A DNA stretch of 64,000 bases, taken from contig JBOGNO010000001.1 in NCBI GenBank assembly GCA_050747245.1, forward strand, positions 1 to 64,000. Reading direction: 5' to 3'. Each line of letters starts with the position of its first letter. The stretch's first letter is position 1. The notes below the pieces were generated by a model. That model did not search any database. It had not been told where the DNA came from and saw nothing but the letters and a program-made list of their open reading frames with translations. This document shows positions 24,063-32,172 of the stretch, one piece after another. Source of the stretch: JBOGNO01 sp050747245 (GTDB taxonomy: Bacteria; Acidobacteriota; Terriglobia; Acidiferrales; UBA7541). Position numbers and translations under genes: made by a program.

Positions 24063-25496
24063 TCATCGCGAAGGCTGGGATGAGAGAGTTGCGGCCTCTC
24101 CCACGTTGTGCTCGGCGAGCGCTTGAATGTGAAGGAGCACGCGGAGGTGAATGCGATGGATGATGGCGTCCGACCAGAGACGCCAATATCCAGCGGGCCA
24201 GAGCGAGTGGCGATACCAGGTGGTGCCTTCGAGACGCGTGCGCCCGCCGGGAAGCGGGGTCAAGAGAAACTGGCCGCCATTCGAAACCAGGTAGCCGTGA
24301 AGATGTGGAGCATCAATTCTGTGGTAGGGAGTCCATTCCGCCATGGGCGGCGGATTTTCGCTGACGGAAAATTTGAGGAGATGTGGTTCGTCCCAAACCT
24401 GGATGGGTTCGACGAAAGCGCCGGTGGAGAAAACGCAATGGCGCTCCGCTCCAGGCCCGCGGCCAAGAATTTCCGCGCGAATGGGATATGCGATTCCAGC
24501 ACGGAACAACAACTCGCGCGGCGGCGGAATTTCGGAGAAAGCTACGACTTGGTTCCAAACGGCCTCCGGCGGCGCGTTGATTTCGATGGCGGTCTGTACG
24601 GCGAACACGGGTGGCGCGGGAGATGTGACGCGCTCCACGCTCATAACTCCTGGAAGGAAGATCAGTAACAAGGATGCGATCGCCGGCGCGGGAGGATTAG
24701 GCCAAATCCGGCGCTGAATGCAATAGCCAACGGCGCTCCCCATGAAAACCAGGAGAATCGCCAAGGGTGCGGCCATGGCAATGCAAATCGCGCCTTCGAT
24801 TGCCGCGGTCAGAAGACCTGCGGCAAGAAAACCAATTGAGAGAAGGCCAACGAGAACGCATTGCCCAAAGTTTCGGGGCTGGTGGTAGCCGTAAACAAGG
24901 GCCGACAGCAGACCTAGAGAAAAAGGCAATGCGATAAACAGGCCCCATCCGTAGGCATTCATAAGCGAAGCGCCGAGCCATACAAGCAGCAAACCGAAGG
25001 CGGCGGTCACGACGACCGCCACGGCCGCGCTACCGAGTGCAGTCCGCGGAATTATGCGGCCGAGCAGGGTTTGACGCGCGCGAAATGCGCCAGGGATATC
25101 GCTCGTAGAGGATTCTCGCGACGGCAGAATACAGAGTATAGCGAAGAAGGCAAGGTTCACCACGGGTACGAAAAAAAGCACCAACAAACCAACTGGCAAA
25201 CCCACGTCGCGAAGCCGGCGCAGCGTCAATACCACGCCAACCCAGATGAATGGGAGGGCGAGCGCGACCATCCATGCGAGGAACTTGGCTTCAGTAGCGG
25301 GCAGACTTGTAATGTGAATCGCGGTGCCCGCGGGAATCCAATAGTCCAGCATGCCCCAGCTACGGTGAAAAGCGATCCTGGCCAGTAAGCGATCAAGATT
25401 GTATTTGAGCGCGAAGCCGACGAAACCAATCAGAGCATAGCGACCGCGGTCAATCTTTCCTTCCCATGTCCAGAGGTCCGAGATTCGGATGCGCAT
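24063..25496 (-). CDS. DUF805-like membrane domain fused to SRPBCC domain
   Basis: 477 residues from ATG 25496, with GGGAGG as SD. The first 130 residues (WTWEGKIDRGRYALIGF ... LRRLRDVG ... LPSRESS) match the DUF805/YhaH membrane domain. Further membrane helices run to about residue 290. The C-terminal 160 residues (AIEINAPPEAVWNQVVAF ... ELLFRAGIAYPIRAEI ... RLEGTTWYRH) are an SRPBCC/polyketide-cyclase-like START-fold module that binds hydrophobic ligands. The fusion suggests a lipid- or ligand-handling membrane protein. Function is inferred only. Confidence 0.75.
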   Translation of the reverse strand: MRIRISDLWTWEGKIDRGRYALIGFVGFALKYNLDRLLARIAFHRSWGMLDYWIPAGTAIHITSLPATEAKFLAWMVALALPFIWVGVVLTLRRLRDVGLPVGLLVLFFVPVVNLAFFAILCILPSRESSTSDIPGAFRARQTLLGRIIPRTALGSAAVAVVVTAAFGLLLVWLGASLMNAYGWGLFIALPFSLGLLSALVYGYHQPRNFGQCVLVGLLSIGFLAAGLLTAAIEGAICIAMAAPLAILLVFMGSAVGYCIQRRIWPNPPAPAIASLLLIFLPGVMSVERVTSPAPPVFAVQTAIEINAPPEAVWNQVVAFSEIPPPRELLFRAGIAYPIRAEILGRGPGAERHCVFSTGAFVEPIQVWDEPHLLKFSVSENPPPMAEWTPYHRIDAPHLHGYLVSNGGQFLLTPLPGGRTRLEGTTWYRHSLWPAGYWRLWSDAIIHRIHLRVLLHIQALAEHNVGEAATLSSQPSR

Positions 25497-25535
25497 GAAG
25501 CTCCCTCCCAAACTATGAGCAGATTCTTCCCTTTG

Positions 25536-25904
25536 TCATGTGTGCGAACGCGACGGAGTCTCAGTGCGAGGAGCCTCTGCGTGCCCTCGCGGAATGAACA
25601 TGGCTAGGACAAAACCGAGAATGAGTACAGCAGTTATCAAGCCAGCTAGCGCGCGCTCAAGCTGGGAAGCCAGGGTGAACAAGGCAGATTCATCTTGGGA
25701 AGCATCGGGATGGTGTAAAGCGAATATCAATGGTGTCAGGAAAATTGCCACATTGGAAAATGCCTTCCAGAAATTGGCGCGTGCCTCGGTGCCGCATAAA
25801 TCCACCAACATGGATTTCAGCGGGGCTTGCAGGTAAGCAATCACGATCAGCGAAACGAACAGGGCGGTTCCCAAACCAGAAATAAAAATCCACGACGGCG
25901 TCAT
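25536..25904 (-). CDS. Hypothetical two-helix membrane protein
   Basis: 122 residues with two strongly hydrophobic segments at each end (about 5-26 and 82-106) and a middle amphipathic stretch (CGTEARANFWKAFSNVAIFLTPLIFAL) that may form a third. No family is recognised. Its ATG overlaps the stop of the upstream DUF393 gene (ATGA, 25901-25904), placing it in the GbsR operon. Confidence 0.6.
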   Translation of the reverse strand: MTPSWIFISGLGTALFVSLIVIAYLQAPLKSMLVDLCGTEARANFWKAFSNVAIFLTPLIFALHHPDASQDESALFTLASQLERALAGLITAVLILGFVLAMFIPRGHAEAPRTETPSRSHT

Positions 25905-26356
25905 TTTCGATTCCCTCCTTCCAGAAATTTTTCATGGAGTACTCGGGGAGCAGGCGTAAGCGAACAGGCTCCGGCGCGGCAGGAGCGATGGGCGGCGACC
26001 CAGCGATAGCCGCGACGGAGCAGGGAGCGCATTCCGGGCAGCTCCGCAAATGCAGCAAGCGGCGAGATCCACCAGATGAAACGGGCGAGGAAGATAAGGG
26101 CGTCGGCGCGGCCGAATTGGCGGCCATCGGCGGAGAGTACGCGCATTTCGCTCAGGAGTTCTTCCGGAGGAAGCCCCAGTTGAGCCTGAGCGCGCGGGTC
26201 CTGGAGCGGAGCAAACCCGAAGCCGCGGGGCACGAAGATGGTTTGCAAACGGCGGGCGATGGCGACGCAGAAGCGGCAATCGGCGTCGAAAAAGACCCAG
26301 CCGCGGCGGGCGCGCGGCCCCTTGGATTCGGTTATCTCCGAGATGAGTGAAACCAT
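25901..26356 (-). CDS. DUF393/DCC family thiol-redox-like protein
   Basis: 151 residues from ATG 26356 (MVSLISEITESKG). The family motif DxxCxxC appears as DADCRFC (about residues 24-30), followed by ARRLQTIF, the AQLGLPPEEL segment and a late IWWISPLAAF hydrophobic stretch. DCC proteins are thioredoxin-like but their redox role is unproven. It lies between a GbsR-type repressor and a membrane protein, overlapping both. Confidence 0.85.
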   Translation of the reverse strand: MVSLISEITESKGPRARRGWVFFDADCRFCVAIARRLQTIFVPRGFGFAPLQDPRAQAQLGLPPEELLSEMRVLSADGRQFGRADALIFLARFIWWISPLAAFAELPGMRSLLRRGYRWVAAHRSCRAGACSLTPAPRVLHEKFLEGGNRK

Positions 26357-26397
26357 ATTCGGACTCTTCGAGGCGGGCGGAACGGCGCCCGACATCA

Positions 26398-26940
26398 TCA
26401 CATGTGCAGCAGCTTGCGAATCTTTCCGCGCATGCGCACGAGGCCTTTCATCGCAGACGGAGACAACCCGCCAAACTCGTCATAGCAGGCGCTCACGGTT
26501 TCAACGAACTCGAGCATGGCGGCGACGCGTTCGCGCGTGTAGGCCTCACCGGAGCCGCCGCGGCCGGCTTCCGCGACACATTCGCGGAGCACGGCGATGG
26601 TGGGGTCAATTTCGCGGCGCTTGCGTTCCTCGAGAATGATGCGAAACATTTCCCAGAGATTTTTCATGGACTCAAAATGCTGGCGGCGATCGCCGAGAAC
26701 GGAAATGGGGCGGACGATGCGCCAGGCCTGAAGCTCACGAAGGCTGGTGGAAACATTCGAGCGGGCGACGGAAAGCGTGCGGGCGATTTCCTCGGCGTGG
26801 AGCGGGCGATCAGAAAGATAAAGGAGAGCGTGGACCTGTGCGACGGTGCGGTTGATGCCCCAGCGGGTGCCCATTTCGCCCCAGTGGAGGATGAACTTCT
26901 GGGCGACAGGGGAGAGGCGTTTTGCGTTATATTCTGTCAT
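26398..26940 (-). CDS. GbsR/MarR-type transcriptional regulator
   Basis: 180 residues of the GbsR branch of the MarR fold. The sequence KFILHWGEMGTRWGINRTVAQVHALLYLS begins the winged-helix, with HAEEIARTLSVARSNVSTSLRELQ as the recognition region. In GbsR members the ligand is often a compatible-solute precursor, but here it is unknown. It is the first gene of a three-gene operon with DUF393 and the small membrane protein. A perfect palindrome covers its own start, pointing to autoregulation. No SD is seen, so translation may begin on a leaderless or SD-less mRNA. Confidence 0.88.
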   Translation of the reverse strand: MTEYNAKRLSPVAQKFILHWGEMGTRWGINRTVAQVHALLYLSDRPLHAEEIARTLSVARSNVSTSLRELQAWRIVRPISVLGDRRQHFESMKNLWEMFRIILEERKRREIDPTIAVLRECVAEAGRGGSGEAYTRERVAAMLEFVETVSACYDEFGGLSPSAMKGLVRMRGKIRKLLHM

Positions 26941-26957
26941 TTCAGTCCAGACTGAAA
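26940..26957. promoter_or_regulatory. Perfect palindromic operator at gbsR start
   Basis: TTTCAGTC-CA-GACTGAAA is a perfect inverted repeat with 8-bp arms and a 2-bp spacer. Its edge is the A of the gbsR ATG on the minus strand. It is a likely binding site of the dimeric regulator encoded directly downstream. Confidence 0.6.
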
Positions 26958-27038
26958 TTACAGGAATACGCAGCGCTTGTCAAGAGGTTTTTTGAGGGGC
27001 GAGTGGGGGGAATCAGAAGGCAGAAAAGAGCAGGACGT

Positions 27039-28352
27039 TCAGGCGTTGGCAGGCAGGGAGGCGGCGAGTTCGGGGATTTCGATGCGGATTTGAGTTCCCT
27101 GCCCTTCCTGGCTGTGGATATCCATGCGAAACGCGTCGCCGTAGAGTAGGCGGAGGCGTTCGTGGACGTTGCTGATGCCGATGCCTTCCTGATAGACGCT
27201 CGTGAGGCGCTCGGAGGCGATGCCGAGGCCGTTGTCCTCGACTTCGACGACGAGGCGGTCTTCGACGCGGCGGGCGCGGAGGAGAATGCGGCCGCCTTCG
27301 AGCTTGGGCGCGAGGCCGTGCTTGATAGCGTTTTCAATCATGGGCTGGAGCAGCATGCTGGGAACAAAATCGTCGAGGGTTTCAGAGTCCACTTCCTTGA
27401 CGATTTCGAGCTTATCGGGGCCAAAGCGGATGACTTCGATATCGAGATAGTCGTCAATGAAATCGAGCTCCTCGCGGAGGGGCACGAATGTTTCGTGCTT
27501 ACGGAGGAGGCGGCGAAGGATATTGGAGAGCTTGATGACCACGACACGGGCCATATCGGGATCGTAACGGATGAGCGAGGAAACGGTATTGAGCGTGTTG
27601 AACAAGAAGTGAGGATTAATCTGGCTGGTGAGCGCGTCCATGCGCGCTTTGAGGAGAAGCTGCTGATTGGCTTCGAGGTTCATCTCAATGCGCGTGTTGT
27701 TCCAGATTTTTATGGGCATGGCGACGGCCCAGATGGTGGAAAGAATCTCCAGGAGCAAAAGCGGCCAGTGTGAAGCGTTCAGGGAGAAAAGCCAGCGCGA
27801 AGGAAGCGTGTTCACGAGAACAAGGCGGCTGGCGTCGAAGAATGCGCATGCAAACAGAGGAAGCATGGCCCAGTTGAGCTCGCCCAAACGCACCAGACGC
27901 CATAGAGATCGTGGAATATTGAGAAAGAGAAACGGGCCGAAATGCCAGATGTCTTCCTTCTTGGGCATGACCTGGCGAATGACTCCGGCGAGCAGTCCAA
28001 CGAGCGCGGCGAAGGGCGCCGAGAGCCATTCGTGATTGCCGAAGGCGGTAAGAGAAATGAGTGAGCCGCCTAGAAGACCGACCATGCGACCGCCGATGAG
28101 TCCCATCAGGAACGAGCCTTCGAGCGTCAAATCGGCAAAACGATAGCCCACCAAGCGCAGGAGAACTCCCAGGGCCAGCGGAGGCGTCAGAAAAAGTAGA
28201 AGCTGGACTTTCTGGTCGGAATCGCGATTTTCATTGTAAAGGATGCGTCGAAACGTGGCCGAGCGGGCCAGCAACGCCGCAAGCGAGGCCGCCCAGCCCA
28301 CTTTGAGGACCAGCGAAAAGAGCAATTCCTGCGTGGAAGCAAGCGGCTCCAT
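27039..28352 (-). CDS. LytS-type sensor histidine kinase
   Basis: 437 residues. A multi-helix membrane domain (about 10-215, with GLIGGRMVGLLGGSLISL of the 5TMR-LYT type) precedes a coiled coil and the His_kinase domain. The H box is QINPHFLFNTLN, and the HATPase domain has the N box PMIENAIKHGL and DNGLGI. LytS-type kinases normally act with LytTR response regulators, and none lies next to this gene. It is divergent from ribA across a 66-bp spacer. Confidence 0.9.
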   Translation of the reverse strand: MEPLASTQELLFSLVLKVGWAASLAALLARSATFRRILYNENRDSDQKVQLLLFLTPPLALGVLLRLVGYRFADLTLEGSFLMGLIGGRMVGLLGGSLISLTAFGNHEWLSAPFAALVGLLAGVIRQVMPKKEDIWHFGPFLFLNIPRSLWRLVRLGELNWAMLPLFACAFFDASRLVLVNTLPSRWLFSLNASHWPLLLLEILSTIWAVAMPIKIWNNTRIEMNLEANQQLLLKARMDALTSQINPHFLFNTLNTVSSLIRYDPDMARVVVIKLSNILRRLLRKHETFVPLREELDFIDDYLDIEVIRFGPDKLEIVKEVDSETLDDFVPSMLLQPMIENAIKHGLAPKLEGGRILLRARRVEDRLVVEVEDNGLGIASERLTSVYQEGIGISNVHERLRLLYGDAFRMDIHSQEGQGTQIRIEIPELAASLPANA

Positions 28353-28401
28353 CGAACGATTACGTTAGCCAAACGTCCCGCGGATGTAAAGGCGAGGCTG
28401 C

Positions 28402-28407
28402 TATAAT
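28402..28407 (+). promoter_or_regulatory. TATAAT -10 of ribA
   Basis: A perfect TATAAT ends 11 bases before the ribA ATG at 28419, and no SD follows it. Transcription from this box would begin about 4-5 nt ahead of the start codon. The -35 region (28379-28384) does not match consensus. Confidence 0.5.
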
Positions 28408-28418
28408 GGGCGATATTC

Positions 28419-29033
28419 ATGAAACAAAAGAGAAAATACGGGCGACCTAGGATTGTGGCGAAAGCGACGCTGCCGACCCGTTTCGGGCGATTCACGATAC
28501 TGGGCGTCGAAGGCAAAGGCGCGTCGGAGGCGGTGGTGGTACTGCGTTACGGCAAGGCGCGCGGTGCAAAGCCGCCGCTGGTGCGCATCCATTCGCAGTG
28601 CCTGACGGGAGATGTGCTCGCTTCGGAGCGCTGCGATTGCCGCGCGCAGCTTGAATATTCATTGCGCAAGATTGCGCGCGCGGGACGCGGAGTGCTGATT
28701 TATCTGCCGCAGGAAGGGCGCGGCATCGGGCTGATGAACAAACTGCGGGCATACGAACTGCAAGACCGCGGAATGGATACGGTGGAAGCCAATAAGCGGC
28801 TGGGATTTGAAGCCGATCACCGCGACTACCGTTTCTGCGCCGAAGTCATCAAGCGGCTGGGGATTCGCGCGGTGCGGCTGCTTTCCAACAATCCAGACAA
28901 GGTGGCGCAGCTCGAGGAAGCAGGGATCCGCGTGGCGGAGCGAGTGCCCTGCCAGCCGCGGGTGAGCCGGCGTTCGCGGGCCTACCTGCGGACGAAGAAA
29001 GCTAAGCTAGGGCACATTTTAGCCGGAGTGTGA
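28419..29033 (+). CDS. ribA: GTP cyclohydrolase II
   Basis: 204 residues. GTP cyclohydrolase II opens the imidazole ring of GTP as the first committed step of riboflavin synthesis. The zinc-binding cysteines lie in CLTGDVLASERCDC, the catalytic/GTP loop is LPQEGRGIGL with NKLRAYELQD, and LSNNPDK follows. There is no fused DHBP synthase (RibB) domain, so this is a stand-alone RibA. The basic N-terminal extension (MKQKRKYGRPRIV) is short. Isolated from other rib genes. Confidence 0.94.
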   Translation: MKQKRKYGRPRIVAKATLPTRFGRFTILGVEGKGASEAVVVLRYGKARGAKPPLVRIHSQCLTGDVLASERCDCRAQLEYSLRKIARAGRGVLIYLPQEGRGIGLMNKLRAYELQDRGMDTVEANKRLGFEADHRDYRFCAEVIKRLGIRAVRLLSNNPDKVAQLEEAGIRVAERVPCQPRVSRRSRAYLRTKKAKLGHILAGV

Positions 29034-29076
29034 TCCAGCGGCAGAGCTCAGGATCACAATGTTCGAGGAGGCGAAA

Positions 29077-29664
29077 ATGAGAAATCTGTGTGGCGAGGTG
29101 GTGGCGATCGCACTGCTGCTTGGTGCGGCCGGACCTGCATCAGCGCAGAGGGGTACGAACGGGGGATTCGAGCGCATGAAGACGCTCGTGGGCGAATGGC
29201 AGGGGAGGATGGACGGTGGCCCGGCCGTAAGAAGTACTTTCAAGCTCGTGTCCGAAGGATCGGCGCTGGTGGAAATGCTGAATCCTGCCGCCGAAAGTGC
29301 GAAGTCTATCTATCGGAGCGATAGCGAGCGCGTGACACCCACGCACTATCTGGTGGTCATGCAACGTCCGAGCGGACAAATGGAAATGGTATCGGTGTAT
29401 CACGCCGACGGCGACCGCGTGGCCATGACGCATTATTGCAGCGCGAACAATCAGCCGCGCATGAGCACCGCGCCCGTCAGCGGCACGCCCGCTGAGCTGG
29501 AATTCAATCTTACGGGAATCACGAACCTGGCATCGCCCGGCGCCCCGCACATCACTCGTCTGGTGATCGTGTTTGAGGATCAAGACCACATCCTCGAGAA
29601 GTGGACAGAGAAAGAGGGCGCCAAGGAGCACACGGAAACATCCCGATTGACAAGGACGAAATAA
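29077..29664 (+). CDS. Hypothetical secreted DUF1579-like protein
   Basis: 195 residues from ATG 29077, preceded by GAGGAGG. A signal peptide (VVAIALLLGAAGPASAQ) is followed by FERMKTLVGEWQGR, then a beta-barrel-like pattern ending WTEKEGAKEHTETSRLTR. The LVGEWxG opening and strand order suggest a DUF1579/lipocalin-like domain, related in style to the broken gene at 8627-9199. Ligand unknown. 29665-29883 shows nothing identifiable. Confidence 0.7.
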   Translation: MRNLCGEVVAIALLLGAAGPASAQRGTNGGFERMKTLVGEWQGRMDGGPAVRSTFKLVSEGSALVEMLNPAAESAKSIYRSDSERVTPTHYLVVMQRPSGQMEMVSVYHADGDRVAMTHYCSANNQPRMSTAPVSGTPAELEFNLTGITNLASPGAPHITRLVIVFEDQDHILEKWTEKEGAKEHTETSRLTRTK

Positions 29665-29883
29665 GTGCGGGAGCAAGCGCGAGTGCAACTAGATCGCGGC
29701 AAACAGAACGATCGTGCAGGCGTGACACTCGACAAACTTTAAGGCAGCGGACGCTGACCACATTCTGATTCTGCAATTCAGCAAGGCGCAGGCCGTCGGA
29801 GGAATTGCCCTCGCGCATGTGAACGTACCAACACAGGACGACACAGGTGTAACGCAAGTCTGGGCGAAGTATTATCGGCGGCC

Positions 29884-30318
29884 GTGGAAGAGATAACTCG
29901 CGCGAAGAATCGAGGGCTGAGAAGCACATATAGCAACGCGGATTTTCGCTTGCAGCTTGCGTGGAAGGTGCTGATCGCCGCATATCTGGGAATGGCGATG
30001 ATCAGTTGGGCCTTGATTCGGGACGGGCTCGACCTGAGCACGCGGAGCGGACGGCACCTGCTTGCTGGCGCGCTGGCGAATGGCGCTCTCGTGATTGTGG
30101 GCCTCCTGCTGACAGCCACAGCTTATCGTCGCGGGGAGCGCTGGGCGTGGTTTGCAAACCTGGTTGGCACATGCTACGGCCTCCCACTGATGGCGATTGA
30201 CTCGCACTATTTCGGAATTCTCTCGCGCACCGTCGCGCCGCAAGTCGCCGGTGCAAGTCTCGCTTTGATTGGATTGTTGCTACCTATCGACGTCTTCTTC
30301 CGCAGGGCTTCGCGGTAA
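29884..30318 (+). CDS. Hypothetical membrane protein
   Basis: 144 residues from GTG 29884. Four hydrophobic segments lie at about 28-46, 59-81, 88-105 and 116-138. An RRGERWAWFANLVG motif precedes the third. No family is recognised and the start is uncertain, since the frame extends 13 codons upstream. It ends 1 nt from the convergent thiS. Confidence 0.55.
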   Translation: MEEITRAKNRGLRSTYSNADFRLQLAWKVLIAAYLGMAMISWALIRDGLDLSTRSGRHLLAGALANGALVIVGLLLTATAYRRGERWAWFANLVGTCYGLPLMAIDSHYFGILSRTVAPQVAGASLALIGLLLPIDVFFRRASR

Positions 30319-30319
30319 G

Positions 30320-30529
30320 TCAGCCTCCGCCGACGAAATTGACGATTTCGAAAGTGTCACCCGGCTGGACATACCTCTCTTTCCAGTGGGCGCGGGTAAG
30401 AATGTCCAGATTGCATTCGATGGCCACGCGGCCCGGAATAATGCCGAGGAATTCGAGGAGGCCCTCAACGGTTAGCCCGGGCGGGACTTCGCGTGGATCG
30501 CCATTAATGGTGACGTTTATAGCGGGCAT
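30320..30529 (-). CDS. thiS: Sulfur carrier protein ThiS
   Basis: 69 residues of the ubiquitin-like ThiS fold (INVTINGDPREVPPGLTVEGLLEFLG ... VAIECNLDIL ... FEIVNFVGGG, quoted in parts). The C-terminal Gly-Gly becomes the thiocarboxylate that donates sulfur to the thiazole of thiamine. Start ATG 30529 overlaps the upstream stop as TGATG. No thiF, thiG or thiE is nearby, so its role in thiamine synthesis depends on genes elsewhere; another sulfur-transfer use is possible. Confidence 0.88.
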   Translation of the reverse strand: MPAINVTINGDPREVPPGLTVEGLLEFLGIIPGRVAIECNLDILTRAHWKERYVQPGDTFEIVNFVGGG

Positions 30530-31143
30530 CAAGAGCGCTGCGCGGCTCCGGAAGGGGACTTAGGTCGCAATGCGTAATGGATTACATCGCTATTGTCGCC
30601 AGATCTTGCCCGGATGACAAATTCGGCGCCGCCCGGGCCGAGGCGCGGCATGGGAAACGCCAAAGTCGCGCGACCGTTCGATTCCGTACGAGCGGCGAAA
30701 TGCAAGGGCTCCTGGCTCCCCTCGAACGATACCTCCACTTGCGCGCCAGCAACGGGCTCACGAGCGCCACGAGAAACCACTTCGAGTTCGAGAGAGGCAG
30801 TGCCGTCAGCGAACCATGAAGAGGGGTTGAGCAACTGAACCTCAATAGCTGCGAGCGATGAGGGGGGAGCTTGCCTGCCAGATTCGGCCGTCACCGGAAT
30901 TGTGCCGCTTCTCAAATCTTGAATGGTCGCTCGGTGCTGATCTTCGATCTTTTTGCGCAGGATTTCTTCGGTGAAGCCCGGGCGGCCGATAAGATTGGCG
31001 TAGCTGGAGGAGCGCCGATGCAGGACGCGTCCGCGGCAATAAACGACCGTATCGATTTCCGGACGAGCGGGACCGTGATCTTCGGTCTGCACGTGGCAGA
31101 CTTCCAAGCCCACAGACAGTTCGGTATTGAAGCCGAAGAGCAT
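30529..31143 (-). CDS. Hypothetical protein coupled to thiS
   Basis: 204 residues from ATG 31143 (MLFGFNTELSVGLEVCHVQTE); the longer frame to 31233 is Arg/Pro-rich and unlikely. The N-terminal half contains DTVVYCRGRVLHRRSSSYANL and a coiled segment EEILRKKIEDQHRAT. The C-terminal half (LNPSSWFADGTASLELEV ... ATLAFPMPRLGPGGAEFVIRA) looks like an Ig-like beta-sandwich. No family is recognised. It overlaps thiS by one base and is divergent from nuoA1. Confidence 0.65.
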   Translation of the reverse strand: MLFGFNTELSVGLEVCHVQTEDHGPARPEIDTVVYCRGRVLHRRSSSYANLIGRPGFTEEILRKKIEDQHRATIQDLRSGTIPVTAESGRQAPPSSLAAIEVQLLNPSSWFADGTASLELEVVSRGAREPVAGAQVEVSFEGSQEPLHFAARTESNGRATLAFPMPRLGPGGAEFVIRARSGDNSDVIHYALRPKSPSGAAQRS

Positions 31144-31240
31144 GGAAATGCCAGTAGCGCCTCTTTTCCTCTCACCGGCGGGCGGCGCGGCTTGCCTGCC
31201 ACACCGACTCAAGTGGCGACGCCCCCACACCAAGTGACAT

Positions 31241-31270
31241 TTGACCGATGTACGCCTGCACCGCTATTAT
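31241..31270 (+). promoter_or_regulatory. Promoter of complex I cluster 1
   Basis: TTGACC (31241-31246), 18-nt spacer, TATTAT (31265-31270). The nuoA ATG is at 31285, so the transcript leader would be only about 8 nt. No SD is seen. Confidence 0.6.
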
Positions 31271-31284
31271 AGCAACCTTAAAAA

Positions 31285-31668
31285 ATGCCTGAGAACTATC
31301 TGAACTCGTACGCTCCCCTGCTGATCCAGATGATCGCGGCGATGGCTCTTTCCGGGGCGATTTTGGTTGTTTCCGCGCTCGTCGGACGGCGCAAGCACAC
31401 GCCAGAAAAGGACCAAGCTTACGAATGCGGAATCCGACCCACAGGCGACGCGCGGGAGCCGTTCTCCGTCCACTTTTATCTGGTAGCGATGGTCTTCATT
31501 CTGTTCGACATTGAGGCCATTTTCCTGTATCCCTGGGCGCTCGTATATCGAGAGCTCAACCGTGCGCCTTGGGGGTTCGGGTTTTTTGAGATGCTCGTTT
31601 ACATCCTGGTCCTCCTGGTGGGCTATCTGTATCTTTGGAAGAAAGGCGCGCTGGACTGGAAGCGCTAA
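31285..31668 (+). CDS. nuoA: NADH-quinone oxidoreductase subunit A (cluster 1)
   Basis: 127 residues, three membrane helices. The conserved loop YECGIRPTGDAREPFSVHFY and the LFDIEAIFLYPWA motif of NuoA are present. It is the first gene of cluster 1, expressed from the promoter at 31241-31270. Its usual follower nuoB is absent: nuoC starts 27 nt downstream. Confidence 0.95.
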   Translation: MPENYLNSYAPLLIQMIAAMALSGAILVVSALVGRRKHTPEKDQAYECGIRPTGDAREPFSVHFYLVAMVFILFDIEAIFLYPWALVYRELNRAPWGFGFFEMLVYILVLLVGYLYLWKKGALDWKR

Positions 31669-31695
31669 CGCGTCCGGCGAAATCGGGGAAAACCT

Positions 31696-32172
31696 GTGGG
31701 TGCTGAGAGGCAAGACGTCAATGCCGTCGTGCGCAAGCTGAGGGAGTGGGACCCGCAAGCGATCGCCGAGACGATCGAATTCCGCGGTGAATGGACAGTG
31801 GTAGTGCCACGCGAGCGCCTGCTGAGTACCACTGAGTTTCTCGCATCCGACAGCGAGCTGCGTTTCACATACCTCTCCGATATCACCGCTGTGGACCGAT
31901 TCCCGAATGAGCCTCGCTTCGAATTGAACTACCATCTGCTGTCGCTCGAGCGGCGGGAGCGAATTCGGCTTAAAGTGCGGTTACCAGGCACGAATCCTTC
32001 GGTTGCCTCGGTAACTTCTGTGTGGCCAGGTGCAAACTGGCACGAATGCGAAGCCTACGATCTGATGGGCGTGCGATTCGAGGGACATCCCAACCTGACG
32101 CGCCTCCTGATGCCTGACGATTGGGAGGGCCACCCGCTGCGCAAGGACTATCCGGTGGAGGGCTACCGCTGA
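31696..32172 (+). CDS. nuoC: NADH-quinone oxidoreductase subunit C (cluster 1)
   Basis: 158 residues from GTG 31696, with GGGGAA just upstream. Family motifs include FTYLSDITAVDRFP, NYHLLSLERRERIRLKV, SVWPGANWHECEAYDLMGVRFEGHPN and DWEGHPLRKDY. It is the 30-kDa peripheral-arm subunit. Its TGA overlaps the nuoD ATG (TGATG at 32170-32174). Confidence 0.95.
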   Translation: MGAERQDVNAVVRKLREWDPQAIAETIEFRGEWTVVVPRERLLSTTEFLASDSELRFTYLSDITAVDRFPNEPRFELNYHLLSLERRERIRLKVRLPGTNPSVASVTSVWPGANWHECEAYDLMGVRFEGHPNLTRLLMPDDWEGHPLRKDYPVEGYR

